Notes: generated from the sequence alone by a model not told the origin. A stretch of DNA of 64,000 bases from Pseudomonas frederiksbergensis (GCF_001874645.1 NZ_CP017886.1:1612001-1676000), one strand, 5' to 3'; shown: positions 24,236-34,387, numbered from the stretch's first letter. A program made the numbers and translations.

Positions 24236-25155
24236 GACTGTCCATCGTCGCCACCCTGTATCAGTCAGCCCTCCACCTCCAAGAGTTTCATGCACGCTGC
24301 AGCAGCGTCGCGCATGCACTTGCAGGCGATGACTATGAAATCGTCCTGGTCAACGACGGCTCGCCCGATGACAGCCTGGCTCGAGCCATTCGCCTGACGG
24401 AAACTGATCGCCATGTGGTGTTGGTCGATCTTTCAAGAAACTTCGGCCATCACAAGGCGATGATGACAGGGCTCGCCCACGCCAAGGGCGACGAGGTGTT
24501 CTTGATTGACAGCGACCTGGAGGAGCCTCCAGAGTGCCTGCTGACCTTTTCCGAGCAAATGCGCGGCGAGGACTGTGACGTGGTCTTTGGGGTGCAGGAG
24601 CAGCGCAAAGGCAGCTGGTTCGAACGCTTGAGCGGAGGTCTCTTCTGGACGTTGATCAACCGGCTGTCGGGTCTGTCGATCCCCGCCAACGTGGTCACCG
24701 CTCGCTTGATGAGTCGGCGTTATGTCGATGCGCTGTTGTGCCATGAAGAACGAGAGGTGTTCATGGCAGGGCTGTTTCAAATCACCGGCTTCGTACAAAA
24801 GGCTGTCACCATACAAAAACTCAGCAGTAGCCAGTCGACCTACACCTTGAGGCGCAAGTTGTCGCTGGTGGTAAACTCCGTCACCTCTTTCAGCGTCCTG
24901 CCGCTGGTCGCCATTTTCTACCTCGGCCTGATTATCTTCTCATTTGCCTGCTGCTATACCGTCTATCTGACGATCAACTCGCTGTTCTTCTCCTATACCA
25001 TGGCGGGCTGGACCTCAGTGATGGTCTCGATATGGTTGCTTGGCGGTCTGGTCCTCTCATGCATGGGCGTCATCGGCATCTACCTGTCCAAAATATTCTC
25101 CGAAAGCAAGCGCCGCCCCTACACCATCGTCAGGAATATTTATGGTCGCTCATGA
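24232..25155 (+). CDS. GtrB-like family 2 glycosyltransferase
   Basis: A 307-residue GT-A enzyme with NDGS at 41-44 and the catalytic DSD at 93-95 (LIDSDLEEPPE, compare DADLQDPPE in GtrB). Two C-terminal membrane spans lie at about 223-250 and 262-288. This is the polyprenyl-phosphate glycosyltransferase architecture (GtrB, ArnC, DPM1): it would load a sugar onto undecaprenyl phosphate at the inner face of the inner membrane. The pairing with GtrA 80 bases downstream supports this. Confidence 0.88.
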   Translation: MRLSIVATLYQSALHLQEFHARCSSVAHALAGDDYEIVLVNDGSPDDSLARAIRLTETDRHVVLVDLSRNFGHHKAMMTGLAHAKGDEVFLIDSDLEEPPECLLTFSEQMRGEDCDVVFGVQEQRKGSWFERLSGGLFWTLINRLSGLSIPANVVTARLMSRRYVDALLCHEEREVFMAGLFQITGFVQKAVTIQKLSSSQSTYTLRRKLSLVVNSVTSFSVLPLVAIFYLGLIIFSFACCYTVYLTINSLFFSYTMAGWTSVMVSIWLLGGLVLSCMGVIGIYLSKIFSESKRRPYTIVRNIYGRS

Positions 25156-25237
25156 CGACAAGCGGCTGGTTTTCCTCTGCCTTGGCGGTGTAAGTATATT
25201 GGCTCTCACCCTAGCGCTGGACGTGGCAACTGAATGA
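25142..25237 (+). CDS. Possible 31-residue membrane peptide
   Basis: The frame MVAHDDKRLVFLCLGGVSIL.. has a single hydrophobic segment. It overlaps the end of the GT2 gene by 14 bases and the gtrA start by ATGA. Overlap on both sides suggests translation in the operon. It could also be the remnant of a lost gene or simply a spacer. No family recognised. Confidence 0.35.
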   Translation: MVAHDDKRLVFLCLGGVSILALTLALDVATE

Positions 25238-25644
25238 ACAGCCTGACCGCTCGACTGAAAAACCGGATACCCACTGCGCAACTGCTCAAGTATGCCTTGG
25301 TCGGCTTACTCAGCAATGCCTGTGGCTATGCCCTTTATCTGTTGCTGACTGAACTGGGGAGCACTCCGAAGCTGACCATGACTGCACTTTATGTGGCTGG
25401 CGCGCTGATCGGTTTCTTCGGAAACCGCCGTCTGACCTTCTCCTACCAAGGTGGGATCCTAGGTTCAGGCATACGCTACATCCTGGCCCACACTATTGGT
25501 TATGGCATCAACTTCTGTCTACTCGCCGTGTTTGTCGATCACTTCGGTTATGCGCACCAGTGGGTACAAGCGGCGGCCATCTTAGTGGTCGCCGGCTATC
25601 TGTTCGTGACCCTCAAACTCTTCGTATTCAAGGCAACCCAATGA
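25234..25644 (+). CDS. GtrA-family polyprenyl-sugar flippase
   Basis: A 136-residue protein with four membrane spans and the GtrA signature (QLLKYALVGLLSNACGYALY, then GFFGNRRLTFSYQG, and C-terminal YLFVTLKLFVFK). GtrA proteins move undecaprenyl-phosphate-linked glucose or other sugars to the periplasm in phage serotype conversion and cell wall glycosylation. It overlaps the methyltransferase start by ATGA. Confidence 0.9.
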   Translation: MNSLTARLKNRIPTAQLLKYALVGLLSNACGYALYLLLTELGSTPKLTMTALYVAGALIGFFGNRRLTFSYQGGILGSGIRYILAHTIGYGINFCLLAVFVDHFGYAHQWVQAAAILVVAGYLFVTLKLFVFKATQ

Positions 25645-26393
25645 CCTCGTCCGATCGTTCGCCTTTTCCGTCCTCGTCCTATGGTCAACTTGCTCAGGCG
25701 GAGTCGGGTCATTGGTGGTTCAAAGTGCGCAATAAGCTAGTGCTCTGGGCCCTGACAAAAAAAGTAAGGCCCTTTAACAGCCTGCTAGAGATTGGCTGTG
25801 GCACCGGTTATGTACTCGAAGGAATCAGTCGTGTCTGGCCGCAGATTGAGCTACACGGTTCGGAATACTTCGAGGAAGGACTTGAGTACGCCCGCAAGCG
25901 CATTCCAACCGCGCAGCTCAGACAGCTGGACGCGACCCAGTTGGATGAAGTCGATCGATATGACGTAGTCAGTGCATTCGACGTCATCGAACATATAGAG
26001 CAGGACGAGACAGTATTGCGCAACCTTGCCCGGGCCATCCGTCCTGGAGGCTCCCTGGTGCTGACGGTACCGCAACATCGCTGGCTTTGGTCGCAGGTCG
26101 ACGAATATGCCTGCCATGTGCGTCGATACAGCCGAGCCGAACTGGTGGAAAAGGTTCAGCGAGCCGGCCTACAAGTGAGCTATGTCAGCTCTTTCGTCAG
26201 TCTACTGATCCCCTTGATGTGGCTCTCCAGAAAACGCGCGAGCAAGCAGCATGACCCCATGAACGAACTGAACATCCCTCGCTGGCTTAACCGTTCCCTG
26301 GAAACGGTGATGCAAATCGAACTGCTGCTGATCAAGACGGGCGTACGTTTTCCCATCGGCGGCTCACTGTTGATGATCGCCACTAAACCCTGA
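25641..26393 (+). CDS. Class I SAM-dependent methyltransferase
   Basis: A 250-residue enzyme with SAM motif I LLEIGCGTGYVLEG at about 48-61, acidic residue in ELHGSEY, and motifs DVVSAFDVIEHIEQDE and AIRPGGSLVLTVPQH. The N-terminal ESGHWWFKVRNKLV is common in methyltransferases of surface-glycan clusters. The substrate is probably the sugar or lipid-linked intermediate of this operon (inference). The ATG at 25641 overlaps the gtrA stop; the longer frame from 25560 lies in gtrA. Confidence 0.85.
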   Translation: MTSSDRSPFPSSSYGQLAQAESGHWWFKVRNKLVLWALTKKVRPFNSLLEIGCGTGYVLEGISRVWPQIELHGSEYFEEGLEYARKRIPTAQLRQLDATQLDEVDRYDVVSAFDVIEHIEQDETVLRNLARAIRPGGSLVLTVPQHRWLWSQVDEYACHVRRYSRAELVEKVQRAGLQVSYVSSFVSLLIPLMWLSRKRASKQHDPMNELNIPRWLNRSLETVMQIELLLIKTGVRFPIGGSLLMIATKP

Positions 26394-26406
26394 TCGGAAT
26401 ACTGCG

Positions 26407-27546
26407 ATGACTAGCGAAAAAATTCAATTTAACCGCCCTCACATGACCGGCAAGGAACTGTACTATATCGCCGAAGCCAAGTTCGGCAACATGCTGGCAG
26501 GCGACGGGCCGTTCACCAAGCGCTGTCACCAGTGGCTGGAAAACACCAGCGGTTGCAACAAGGCACTGCTGACTCACTCTTGCACCGCAGCGCTGGAAAT
26601 GGCTGCCCTGCTGCTGGATATCCAGCCCGGCGATGAGATCATCATGCCGTCCTACACCTTCGTCTCCACCGCCAACGCGTTCGTGCTGCGTGGTGGTGTA
26701 CCAGTGTTTGTGGATATTCGCGAAGACACGCTTAACCTCGACGAGCGCTTGATCGAGGCAGCCATCACCCCGCGCACCCGGGCTATTGTTCCCGTGCACT
26801 ATGCGGGCGTAGCCTGCGAGATGGACAGCATTCTGGCGATCGCACAACGACACGACTTGCACGTTGTCGAAGATGCCGCACAAGGCATCATGGCCAGTTA
26901 CAAAGGACGTCCACTGGGAAGCCTTGGCAGCCTTGGCGCATTGAGCTTCCATGAAACCAAGAACGTCATATCCGGCGAAGGCGGCGCGCTGCTGGTCAAC
27001 GATCCGGCCTTGGTTCGACGCGCTGAGATCATTCGCGAAAAAGGCACAGACCGCAGCAGCTTCTTCCGTGGTGAAGTGGACAAGTACACCTGGCAAGAAG
27101 TCGGATCGTCATTTCTGCCTGGCGAATTGATCGCAGCATTTCTCTGGGCACAACTGGAGGAAGCTACAGGCATCACCGAGCAGCGGCTGGCCTGCTGGCA
27201 GCACTACCATGATGCCTTGGCGCCCCTGGAGCAGAAGGGTCTGCTCAGACGCCCGATCATACCCGCCGACTGCACCCACAACGCCCACATGTACTACGTA
27301 CTGCTGGACTCGCAGATTGACCGCCAGGCGGTGCTCAATGCGCTAAAAAGCGCGGGCATTCACTCAGTGTTCCACTACGTTCCCCTGCATTCGTCGCCAG
27401 CCGGCAAACGCTATGGCAGGGTCCATGGCTCAATGGCCGTGACCGACCAGCAATCGGAACGACTGATCCGCTTGCCCCTGTGGGTAGGATTGACGCCTGA
27501 ACAGCAGGATCGCGTCATTGCCGTACTCGTTGCAGCTATTGGCTGA
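26407..27546 (+). CDS. rffA: dTDP-4-amino-4,6-dideoxygalactose transaminase (RffA/WecE-like)
   Basis: A 379-residue PLP aminotransferase of the DegT/DnrJ/EryC1 family. The PLP lysine is Lys185 (SFHETKNVISGEGG), preceded by DAAQGI. MTGKELYYIAEA near the start and C-terminal HSVFHYVPLHSSPAGKRYGR are the WecE/RffA hallmarks. It converts dTDP-4-keto-6-deoxyglucose to dTDP-Fuc4N. The dTDP-sugar precursors (RmlA/RmlB) are not in this window. It is the last gene of the plus-strand operon. Confidence 0.92.
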   Translation: MTSEKIQFNRPHMTGKELYYIAEAKFGNMLAGDGPFTKRCHQWLENTSGCNKALLTHSCTAALEMAALLLDIQPGDEIIMPSYTFVSTANAFVLRGGVPVFVDIREDTLNLDERLIEAAITPRTRAIVPVHYAGVACEMDSILAIAQRHDLHVVEDAAQGIMASYKGRPLGSLGSLGALSFHETKNVISGEGGALLVNDPALVRRAEIIREKGTDRSSFFRGEVDKYTWQEVGSSFLPGELIAAFLWAQLEEATGITEQRLACWQHYHDALAPLEQKGLLRRPIIPADCTHNAHMYYVLLDSQIDRQAVLNALKSAGIHSVFHYVPLHSSPAGKRYGRVHGSMAVTDQQSERLIRLPLWVGLTPEQQDRVIAVLVAAIG

Positions 27547-27581
27547 GTTCCTCAGTAGTCCCGCTCACTACGCGCCTGCGC

Positions 27582-27605
27582 TGTAGGAGCGGGCGCCCCT
27601 CCTAC
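27582..27605. repeat. Short REP-like hairpin between convergent glycan genes
   Basis: CTGTAGGAGCGGGCGCCCCT followed by CCTAC, a variant of the window's GTAGGAGC-type repeat. It sits between rffA and the convergent membrane protein gene and could also act as a bidirectional terminator. Confidence 0.5.
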
Positions 27606-29248
27606 CTGACACCAAAATCGACGCAGCAATAACCACGGTCATTCTGCCGCTGGACATCGCGAAACTCATTGGGCACCCACTCACAGCGCGTGATCAGGCC
27701 CGGGCTATTCCTTTCCTTGAGAAATGGCAGCAACTTGCCATTGAGCAGATCCCCGCCGTAGCCAAACTCCGAAACATACAGGACGTGTACAGGGCTACGA
27801 TCTTTCAGATAGGCGAAGTAGGTCATGTGATCGACCACCACGTGCTCAGCGTGATCCGCCGGAATATGACAGGACTCGCCTAGTTCCCGGATCGAATCCA
27901 GGTGTGCCTTGGCGCCCAGTACCGGTACGGACAGCGGCTGACCAGGAATACTGGCGTTTGCGTATTCGGCATTGCGCAGCAGGTTCGGTGTTACCAGGTA
28001 GAACAGCGTGAACAACGATATTAGCGACAGACCGGCCACAAACGCCAATGTCAGGTGCCCAGCTACCCTGACCGCAAACCATGGCCGGACAACCGGCAGG
28101 CATTGGAACAGCAAGGCGACGATAACAATAGACAGTGGGACATACTGAATGCCGGCATAAAAGTTCTGGAGGTTATACAGCGCGACATTGATCAGATCGC
28201 CCGCGGCCAGCAGTGACGCCAGGAGAAGTGCAGCCGACATCCGCCGACGTGCCAGGGAGATCACTGCCATCCCCAACGCCAGCAAGTGGCTGCCCACCAC
28301 TAACACCAGAAGGGTGTTGTAAATGAGTGGATTCAACCAGAGCAACAGGTCAGGTTTTTCCGTCAAGGGCGGAAGCCAACCCGATTGAAAGGTCGGACTG
28401 AAGGTCAAGTGAACGAGCATGCGCTGGGGAAACAGGCTGATGTTTTGCCAAACAGCTCCAAAGAACGCAACAGGGTCGCTCAATAGCATACCGGGCATCA
28501 GGCTGTTGGCAGCCAGCAACGCCTGGATGGCTGGTGCATCCTGGCATCCCCCCAACAAACTGGCATCGCGCAACACTTGCACACTCAACGCAAGTACATA
28601 GAGAACCAGGCCCGCGCGAATCAGCAGATTGAAGCCTCGGGTGGCAATCCACACGGTAGCAAGAAGAAATGGCGTGAAAAACAGGCTCTTGGGATGAGCA
28701 TAGAAAAACACCGACAGCAGCAGCCCCAACCCGCCCATTACGGCCAATTGCCTTCCTCCGCTGCCCTGCGCAGGGGTGAGCACTGCCAACATGCAAAAGA
28801 TCAGAACCGGCAACAACATAAACTGCTCCGGGCGCGACAGCACCCAGAGATAGGGCATTACCCCCAGTGACGCGAAAGCAACCAGAAAGGTAAAGCGCTT
28901 GGCTCCTTCCCCAGCGGCCTGTCTATGACACCAGTAAGCCAACAGCCCGAACCAAGCCAACGCGAGTACAACGCCACTCACACGTAGGCCCAAAGGCTCC
29001 AGGTAAGCATAAACTGAAGAAATCAGTATTGCCGCCGGATAAAAGACCCAAGCTACCCCATGGCCGACAGTAGTGGTGCATTGTGGAAAAAACGAGAGCA
29101 TCTGCCCGCTTTCCAGGAAAAAGCGCGCGTTGTTGAACTTGGTCATAATCTCATCAGAGTAAACCGGCAAAAACACTCCGCTGAGCAGCGCACAGATCAG
29201 CACCATCGGCATCAGCTGGAGAATTTTTTTACATACAGCGTTACGCAT
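27602..29248 (-). CDS. Polytopic GT-C-type membrane glycosyltransferase candidate (GtrC-like role)
   Basis: A 548-residue integral membrane protein with about 11 hydrophobic spans and a soluble C-terminal part (residues 430-548). An acidic motif SDE in the first extracytoplasmic loop (VYSDEIMTKFNNARFF) is the usual metal/catalytic site of GT-C enzymes that use polyprenyl-linked sugars. No exact family was recognised. With GtrA and GtrB nearby it fills the type-specific transferase slot (GtrC), adding the flipped sugar to LPS in the periplasm (inference). It is convergent with the upstream operon. Confidence 0.65.
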   Translation of the reverse strand: MRNAVCKKILQLMPMVLICALLSGVFLPVYSDEIMTKFNNARFFLESGQMLSFFPQCTTTVGHGVAWVFYPAAILISSVYAYLEPLGLRVSGVVLALAWFGLLAYWCHRQAAGEGAKRFTFLVAFASLGVMPYLWVLSRPEQFMLLPVLIFCMLAVLTPAQGSGGRQLAVMGGLGLLLSVFFYAHPKSLFFTPFLLATVWIATRGFNLLIRAGLVLYVLALSVQVLRDASLLGGCQDAPAIQALLAANSLMPGMLLSDPVAFFGAVWQNISLFPQRMLVHLTFSPTFQSGWLPPLTEKPDLLLWLNPLIYNTLLVLVVGSHLLALGMAVISLARRRMSAALLLASLLAAGDLINVALYNLQNFYAGIQYVPLSIVIVALLFQCLPVVRPWFAVRVAGHLTLAFVAGLSLISLFTLFYLVTPNLLRNAEYANASIPGQPLSVPVLGAKAHLDSIRELGESCHIPADHAEHVVVDHMTYFAYLKDRSPVHVLYVSEFGYGGDLLNGKLLPFLKERNSPGLITRCEWVPNEFRDVQRQNDRGYCCVDFGVR

Positions 29249-29386
29249 GGTTAAACGCCAAGCCGATAGACGAAGGAGGTGCGCACGCTATCATTAGCCG
29301 GCCAGTGAGTGAAGCGCGTAGTTACAACAAACCTCTTCGGGCTGCACTCAAATCGCCCGCTAGTTGCCTTGATGCTCTCTAGATAT

Positions 29387-29965
29387 TTAGTGGCTCGCCC
29401 GCTTCTGAACATAGACCGATCCTGCCTTTATGAAGGAACCACTTGGCACAGCCGTATGGTCGACCACCACCGCACCAGCACCAATGAAGGTATCGATTCC
29501 TACTCGGGAATACCCACAGAGGGTGGCGTTCGGGGAAATGAACGTGTTTCCATCTACCACGCAGTCGTGGTTGATCACAGCCCCGGGCCATACGACAACC
29601 AGATCCCCGACATGCGCCCTGATGTCGAGAACAGCACGAGCCATGACCATGGCGCCAGCGCCAACCGTGGTGCTGTCGCTCACATAGGCCTGCGGGTGAA
29701 TGAAAGACGGCAGACTGTAGCCGTGAGCAAGCAGCTCGTCGAACTTGCGCTGACGTGCCTCAAGGTGTTTGTACCCGATGGCAATGGCAAAATCATACTC
29801 ATCAGGCGGGCATTTATGGATGACGTCTTCCAGCGTTCCGACAATACCCTCTCCGGTATGCCAGTCATCGACGAAACCGGCGAAATACGCCCCGCTGTGC
29901 CGTACCAGCTCGCGCACAACGACGCCAAACTCTGTAGAACCATAAACGAGAATTTTCTTCTTCAT
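29387..29965 (-). CDS. NeuD/PglD-like sugar acyltransferase
   Basis: A 192-residue protein with an N-terminal Rossmann-like PglD_N domain (MKKKILVYGSTEFGVVVREL) and a C-terminal left-handed beta-helix of hexapeptide repeats (VGAGAMVMARAVLDIRAHVG; SRVGIDTFIGAGAVV). The family acetylates or acylates amino sugars, for example the 4-amino group in PglD. The substrate may be the RffA product. It starts at ATG 29965 and would be transcribed toward the GT-C gene, 138 bases away. Confidence 0.85.
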   Translation of the reverse strand: MKKKILVYGSTEFGVVVRELVRHSGAYFAGFVDDWHTGEGIVGTLEDVIHKCPPDEYDFAIAIGYKHLEARQRKFDELLAHGYSLPSFIHPQAYVSDSTTVGAGAMVMARAVLDIRAHVGDLVVVWPGAVINHDCVVDGNTFISPNATLCGYSRVGIDTFIGAGAVVVDHTAVPSGSFIKAGSVYVQKRASH

Positions 29966-30220
29966 TGATCGCGGCCACTTCCTCAAAGTCGATTACATGC
30001 CAGGAAGCCTAGCTCCTCATGCATACGCTCTAAGGTATCAGACTCCCTGAAGTAAAAATCAAATCAGCACCAGGAAAAAAACACCCACTCGATAGCCGGC
30101 AGGAGATGAGAGTCATTGAAGCCAGGTTTCATACTACGCAGCTTCATGCCCATGGAACCTATAAAAGACTACACGCCCTTATCACCACTGATATACCTGG
30201 AAGTTTCAAGACACAAATAA

Positions 30221-31160
30221 ATGCTAAATTCCATAGAGTTCCTTAGGGCTTTTGCCGCATGGATCGTAGTACTGCATCACTACGTACAACTTTCCGAAAA
30301 CAAAGACAGCAACATGACTACACCACCACCCCACAGCCACTAGTCAATAGGCGTAGATATTTTCTTTACCATCAGCGGCTTTGTGATTGACGCATCAGCC
30401 TCTAAAAAAACAATCTCTCCAAAAGAGTTTGCAACACACCGAATAGCTCGAATAGTCCCAGCGTACTGGCTATACACCCTTATCACAGCACTAACAATAG
30501 TTAGTGCTGCCAACACAATGCCGGCCCTTGGCAGCAACTTGTATTTTTTCTAAAAAACATATTATTTTTGCCAGCTCCCAGAACCTAGATCACTCCCAGT
30601 AGTATCTGCAGGGCGGACTTTAAATTTCGAAGCGGCTTTTTATGTTGTTTGGGCTTTATCTCTTTTCATGCCTAAATATTTTTTAGCGACAGGACCTTTT
30701 ATTGGAATAGTACTCATGCAAACATCCACACCAAAACTCGGAGGCGCATTCACCCTCTACGGAACACCAACAATTTACAATTTCCTGCTTGGAATTTTTA
30801 TTACCGAGATTTATAAGCGCGGCCACCACCAATCGGCACCTCTAACTGCAGCAATATTTATCCTCGCAACATCTACAATCGTAATTGCCACTTCAGGATC
30901 CGTCGCCCCCCCTTGCGCATTGGGTTGCCATGTGCAGCTATAGTACTTACCCTGTTTTCGCAAGAGCACCGCCTCTGCGAAAGGTTGCACATAAGCAAGC
31001 TCGGGGACTGGTCTTACTAAACTTACTCATCTCACTCGATAACTATATTTTATGTGCCCGCCTTCCAAAAAAAAGAACCGACTTATACCCAACCATTACT
31101 TTTATATCAATTTGCGCCACTGCCCTGCCATGTCCGTATGCAAGTTACAAATATATTTAA
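30221..31160 (+). pseudogene. Decayed acyltransferase-3 (OafA-like O-acetylase)
   Basis: The frame from ATG 30221 reads MLNSIEFLRAFAAWIVVLHH, the family start. It is broken by TAG at 30341-30343, then continues in the same frame with SIGVDIFFTISGFVID and RIARIVPAYWLY, is broken again by TAA at 30551-30553, and goes on with TLNFEAAFYVVWALS. After 30943 the similarity seems to move to another frame (SYSTYPVF). So there are two nonsense codons and at least one frameshift. The region is AT-rich compared with its neighbours, which suggests foreign origin. It once probably acetylated O-antigen. Confidence 0.85.
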
Positions 31161-31668
31161 CTACCGCCCCCGCTTTTATAAAGCACATTTTTCAACCTAA
31201 GAGAAAAAGGCTTTCAGCCCCCAATTAGAAGTCGCCTATCGAGAAGCGCTGACTTATCGAACCGCCTGAAACTCATACCCAACCCGGCAAAAATTTCACA
31301 GCCAGACACCTAACGACCGGACAAAGTCATAGCGCGCATGCTCGGAGCGCTTTATAGACAGCAATCAGGAAGCTCTTATAAAAAACCAGGAAGCACTCTT
31401 GCCAGATTTTGCTGCACCACTCCTCATCTGTAGCAAAACAAGTAGAGAAAATATCTTTCACACGAAACCCTATCCAAGGTCATGATGGCGTATTAACGTC
31501 ACAAAACAGGGCCGCAGCCAATGGTCCCGCAGCCTGTCGGCAACCTTGGGCGCAGGCATGTTAACCTTATGATATGTGCTGATCACGCGAGGCTATAGGT
31601 TCGGTATTTGCGAATCGGAATGCCTCATTTTCGCCCCAAAGACTTTGATATTTACCCATAAGCCACTG
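31161..31668. other. Intergenic region before mutS
   Basis: 508 bases, AT-rich at the left and returning to host composition near 31500. No gene, repeat or RNA structure could be supported. It should hold the mutS promoter. It marks the right boundary of the variable region. Confidence 0.5.
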
Positions 31669-34248
31669 ATGAATAAAGCAATTTCCGACTTGTCCTCCCA
31701 CACCCCGATGATGCAGCAGTACTGGCGTCTGAAGAACCAGCACCCCGACCAGCTGATGTTCTACCGTATGGGCGACTTCTACGAGATCTTCTATGAAGAC
31801 GCGAAGAAGGCCGCCAAATTGCTGGATATCACCCTGACCGCCCGTGGGCAATCAGCTGGGCAGGCGATTCCAATGTGCGGGATTCCTTACCACGCTGCGG
31901 AAGGTTACCTGGCGAAACTGGTCAAGCTCGGTGAATCGGTGGTGATCTGTGAGCAGGTCGGCGACCCGGCGACCAGCAAAGGCCCGGTGGATCGTCAGGT
32001 GGTTCGGATCATCACCCCCGGCACCGTCAGTGATGAAGCGCTGCTGGATGAACGTCGCGATAACCTGATCGCCGCCGTGTTGGGTGACGAACGTCTGTTC
32101 GGCCTGGCCGTGCTGGACATCACCAGCGGCAACTTCAGCGTGCTGGAGATCAAAGGCTGGGAAAACCTGCTGGCGGAGCTGGAGCGGGTCAATCCGGTCG
32201 AGCTGATGATTCCGGATGACTGGCCAAAAGACTTGCCGGCAGAGAAGCGTCGTGGCGTTCGTCGTCGTGCACCGTGGGATTTCGAACGTGATTCGGCGCT
32301 GAAAAGTCTTTGCCAGCAATTTTCCACCCAGGACCTCAAAGGTTTTGGCTGCGAGAACCTGACCCTGGCCATCGGTGCCGCCGGCTGCCTGTTGAGCTAC
32401 GCCAAGGAAACCCAGCGCACCGCCCTGCCGCATTTGCGCAGCCTGCGTCATGAGCGCCTGGACGATACCGTGGTGCTGGACGGCGCAAGCCGTCGCAACC
32501 TGGAGCTGGACACCAACCTTGCCGGTGGCCGTGAGAACACCCTGCAATCGGTAGTCGACCGTTGCCAGACCGCCATGGGCAGCCGCTTGCTGACCCGCTG
32601 GCTGAACCGCCCACTGCGCGATTTGACCGTGCTGCTGGCACGCCAGACCTCGATCACCTGCCTGCTCGACGGATACCGCTTCGAGAAACTGCAACCGCAG
32701 CTGAAAGAAATCGGTGACATCGAGCGGATCCTGGCGCGTATTGGCCTGCGTAACGCTCGTCCTCGTGACCTGGCTCGCCTGCGCGACGCCCTCGGCGCCC
32801 TGCCAGAACTGCAAGTGGCGATGACCGAGCTTGAGGCGCCACACCTGAACCAACTGGCCGTGACCACCAGCACTTATCCCGAGCTGGCCGCCCTGCTGGA
32901 AAAAGCCATCATCGACAACCCACCCGCGGTGATCCGTGACGGCGGCGTGTTGAAAACCGGTTACGACGCTGAGCTAGACGAGCTGCAATCGCTGAGTGAA
33001 AACGCCGGGCAATTCCTGATCGACCTCGAAGCCCGCGAGAAGGCTCGTACCGGCCTGGCCAACCTGAAAGTCGGCTACAACCGGATTCACGGTTACTTCA
33101 TCGAACTGCCAAGCAAACAGGCAGAACAGGCGCCGGCCGATTACATCCGCCGCCAGACCCTCAAAGGTGCCGAGCGCTTTATCACGCCTGAGCTCAAAGC
33201 CTTCGAAGACAAGGCGCTGTCGGCCAAGAGCCGTGCGCTGGCCCGCGAGAAGATGCTTTACGAAGCCTTGCTCGAAGACCTGATCGACCAACTGCCACCG
33301 CTGCAGGACACCGCCGCGGCACTGGCCGAGCTGGATGTCTTGAGCAACCTGGCCGAGCGCGCGCTGAACCTTGACCTGAACTGCCCACGGTTCGTCAGCG
33401 AGCCTTGCATGCGTATCAGCCAGGGTCGTCACCCGGTGGTCGAACAAGTATTGACCACGCCGTTCGTGGCCAACGACCTGGGCCTGGACGACAGCACACG
33501 GATGCTGGTGATTACCGGTCCGAATATGGGCGGTAAATCCACTTACATGCGGCAAACGGCACTGATTGTGCTGCTGGCGCATATCGGCAGCTTCGTGCCG
33601 GCCGCCAGTTGCGAATTATCGCTGGTGGACCGGATCTTCACCCGGATCGGCTCCAGCGATGACCTGGCCGGTGGCCGTTCGACCTTCATGGTCGAGATGA
33701 GCGAAACCGCGAACATCTTGCACAACGCCACCGAACGCAGCCTGGTGCTGATGGACGAAGTCGGCCGCGGCACCAGCACCTTCGACGGCCTGTCGCTGGC
33801 CTGGGCAGCAGCCGAGCGTTTGGCTCAGCTGCGCGCCTACACACTGTTCGCCACCCACTACTTCGAGCTGACAGTACTGCCGGAAAGCCAGCCGCTGGTG
33901 GCCAACGTCCACCTCAACGCCACCGAACACAACGAGCGCATCGTATTCCTCCACCACGTACTGCCTGGCCCTGCCAGCCAGAGCTACGGATTGGCGGTTG
34001 CGCAACTGGCCGGCGTACCCACCGAGGTAATCGTGCGGGCTCGCGAGCATCTGGGTCGCCTGGAAGCCACGGCGCTGCCTCACGAAACTGCGAAACCAAC
34101 CAAAGGCAAACTGGCCGCACCGCAACAGAGCGATATGTTCGCCAGCTTGCCGCATCCGGTGCTGGATGAACTGGCAAAACTCGATCTGGATGACCTGACG
34201 CCGCGTCGCGCACTCGAAATGCTCTATACACTGAAGACACGGATCTAA
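31669..34248 (+). CDS. mutS: DNA mismatch repair protein MutS
   Basis: An 859-residue MutS, normal length. The mismatch-probing Phe-x-Glu is in [14 protein letters not shown], and the ATPase Walker A is [16 protein letters not shown] with downstream [16 protein letters not shown] and [16 protein letters not shown]. It finds mismatches and recruits MutL. The ATG at 31669 ([20 protein letters not shown]) is the conserved start; the ATG at 31576 adds an unrelated 31-residue extension. It marks the second chromosomal flank of the tailocin/glycan region. Confidence 0.98.
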   Translation: MNKAISDLSSHTPMMQQYWRLKNQHPDQLMFYRMGDFYEIFYEDAKKAAKLLDITLTARGQSAGQAIPMCGIPYHAAEGYLAKLVKLGESVVICEQVGDPATSKGPVDRQVVRIITPGTVSDEALLDERRDNLIAAVLGDERLFGLAVLDITSGNFSVLEIKGWENLLAELERVNPVELMIPDDWPKDLPAEKRRGVRRRAPWDFERDSALKSLCQQFSTQDLKGFGCENLTLAIGAAGCLLSYAKETQRTALPHLRSLRHERLDDTVVLDGASRRNLELDTNLAGGRENTLQSVVDRCQTAMGSRLLTRWLNRPLRDLTVLLARQTSITCLLDGYRFEKLQPQLKEIGDIERILARIGLRNARPRDLARLRDALGALPELQVAMTELEAPHLNQLAVTTSTYPELAALLEKAIIDNPPAVIRDGGVLKTGYDAELDELQSLSENAGQFLIDLEAREKARTGLANLKVGYNRIHGYFIELPSKQAEQAPADYIRRQTLKGAERFITPELKAFEDKALSAKSRALAREKMLYEALLEDLIDQLPPLQDTAAALAELDVLSNLAERALNLDLNCPRFVSEPCMRISQGRHPVVEQVLTTPFVANDLGLDDSTRMLVITGPNMGGKSTYMRQTALIVLLAHIGSFVPAASCELSLVDRIFTRIGSSDDLAGGRSTFMVEMSETANILHNATERSLVLMDEVGRGTSTFDGLSLAWAAAERLAQLRAYTLFATHYFELTVLPESQPLVANVHLNATEHNERIVFLHHVLPGPASQSYGLAVAQLAGVPTEVIVRAREHLGRLEATALPHETAKPTKGKLAAPQQSDMFASLPHPVLDELAKLDLDDLTPRRALEMLYTLKTRI

Positions 34249-34387
34249 CGCAGATGCCTGCAAGCTGTTAGAATCTCGCGCGGTTTGGGATGCTGCAGGC
34301 TTAGCCTGCTTGCAGACTATCGCTCCCAAACCTGGCGACCCCACCGTGAAGGGGCGCAGCAAGCCGCGCCTGAGGAGAGAATTAGAA

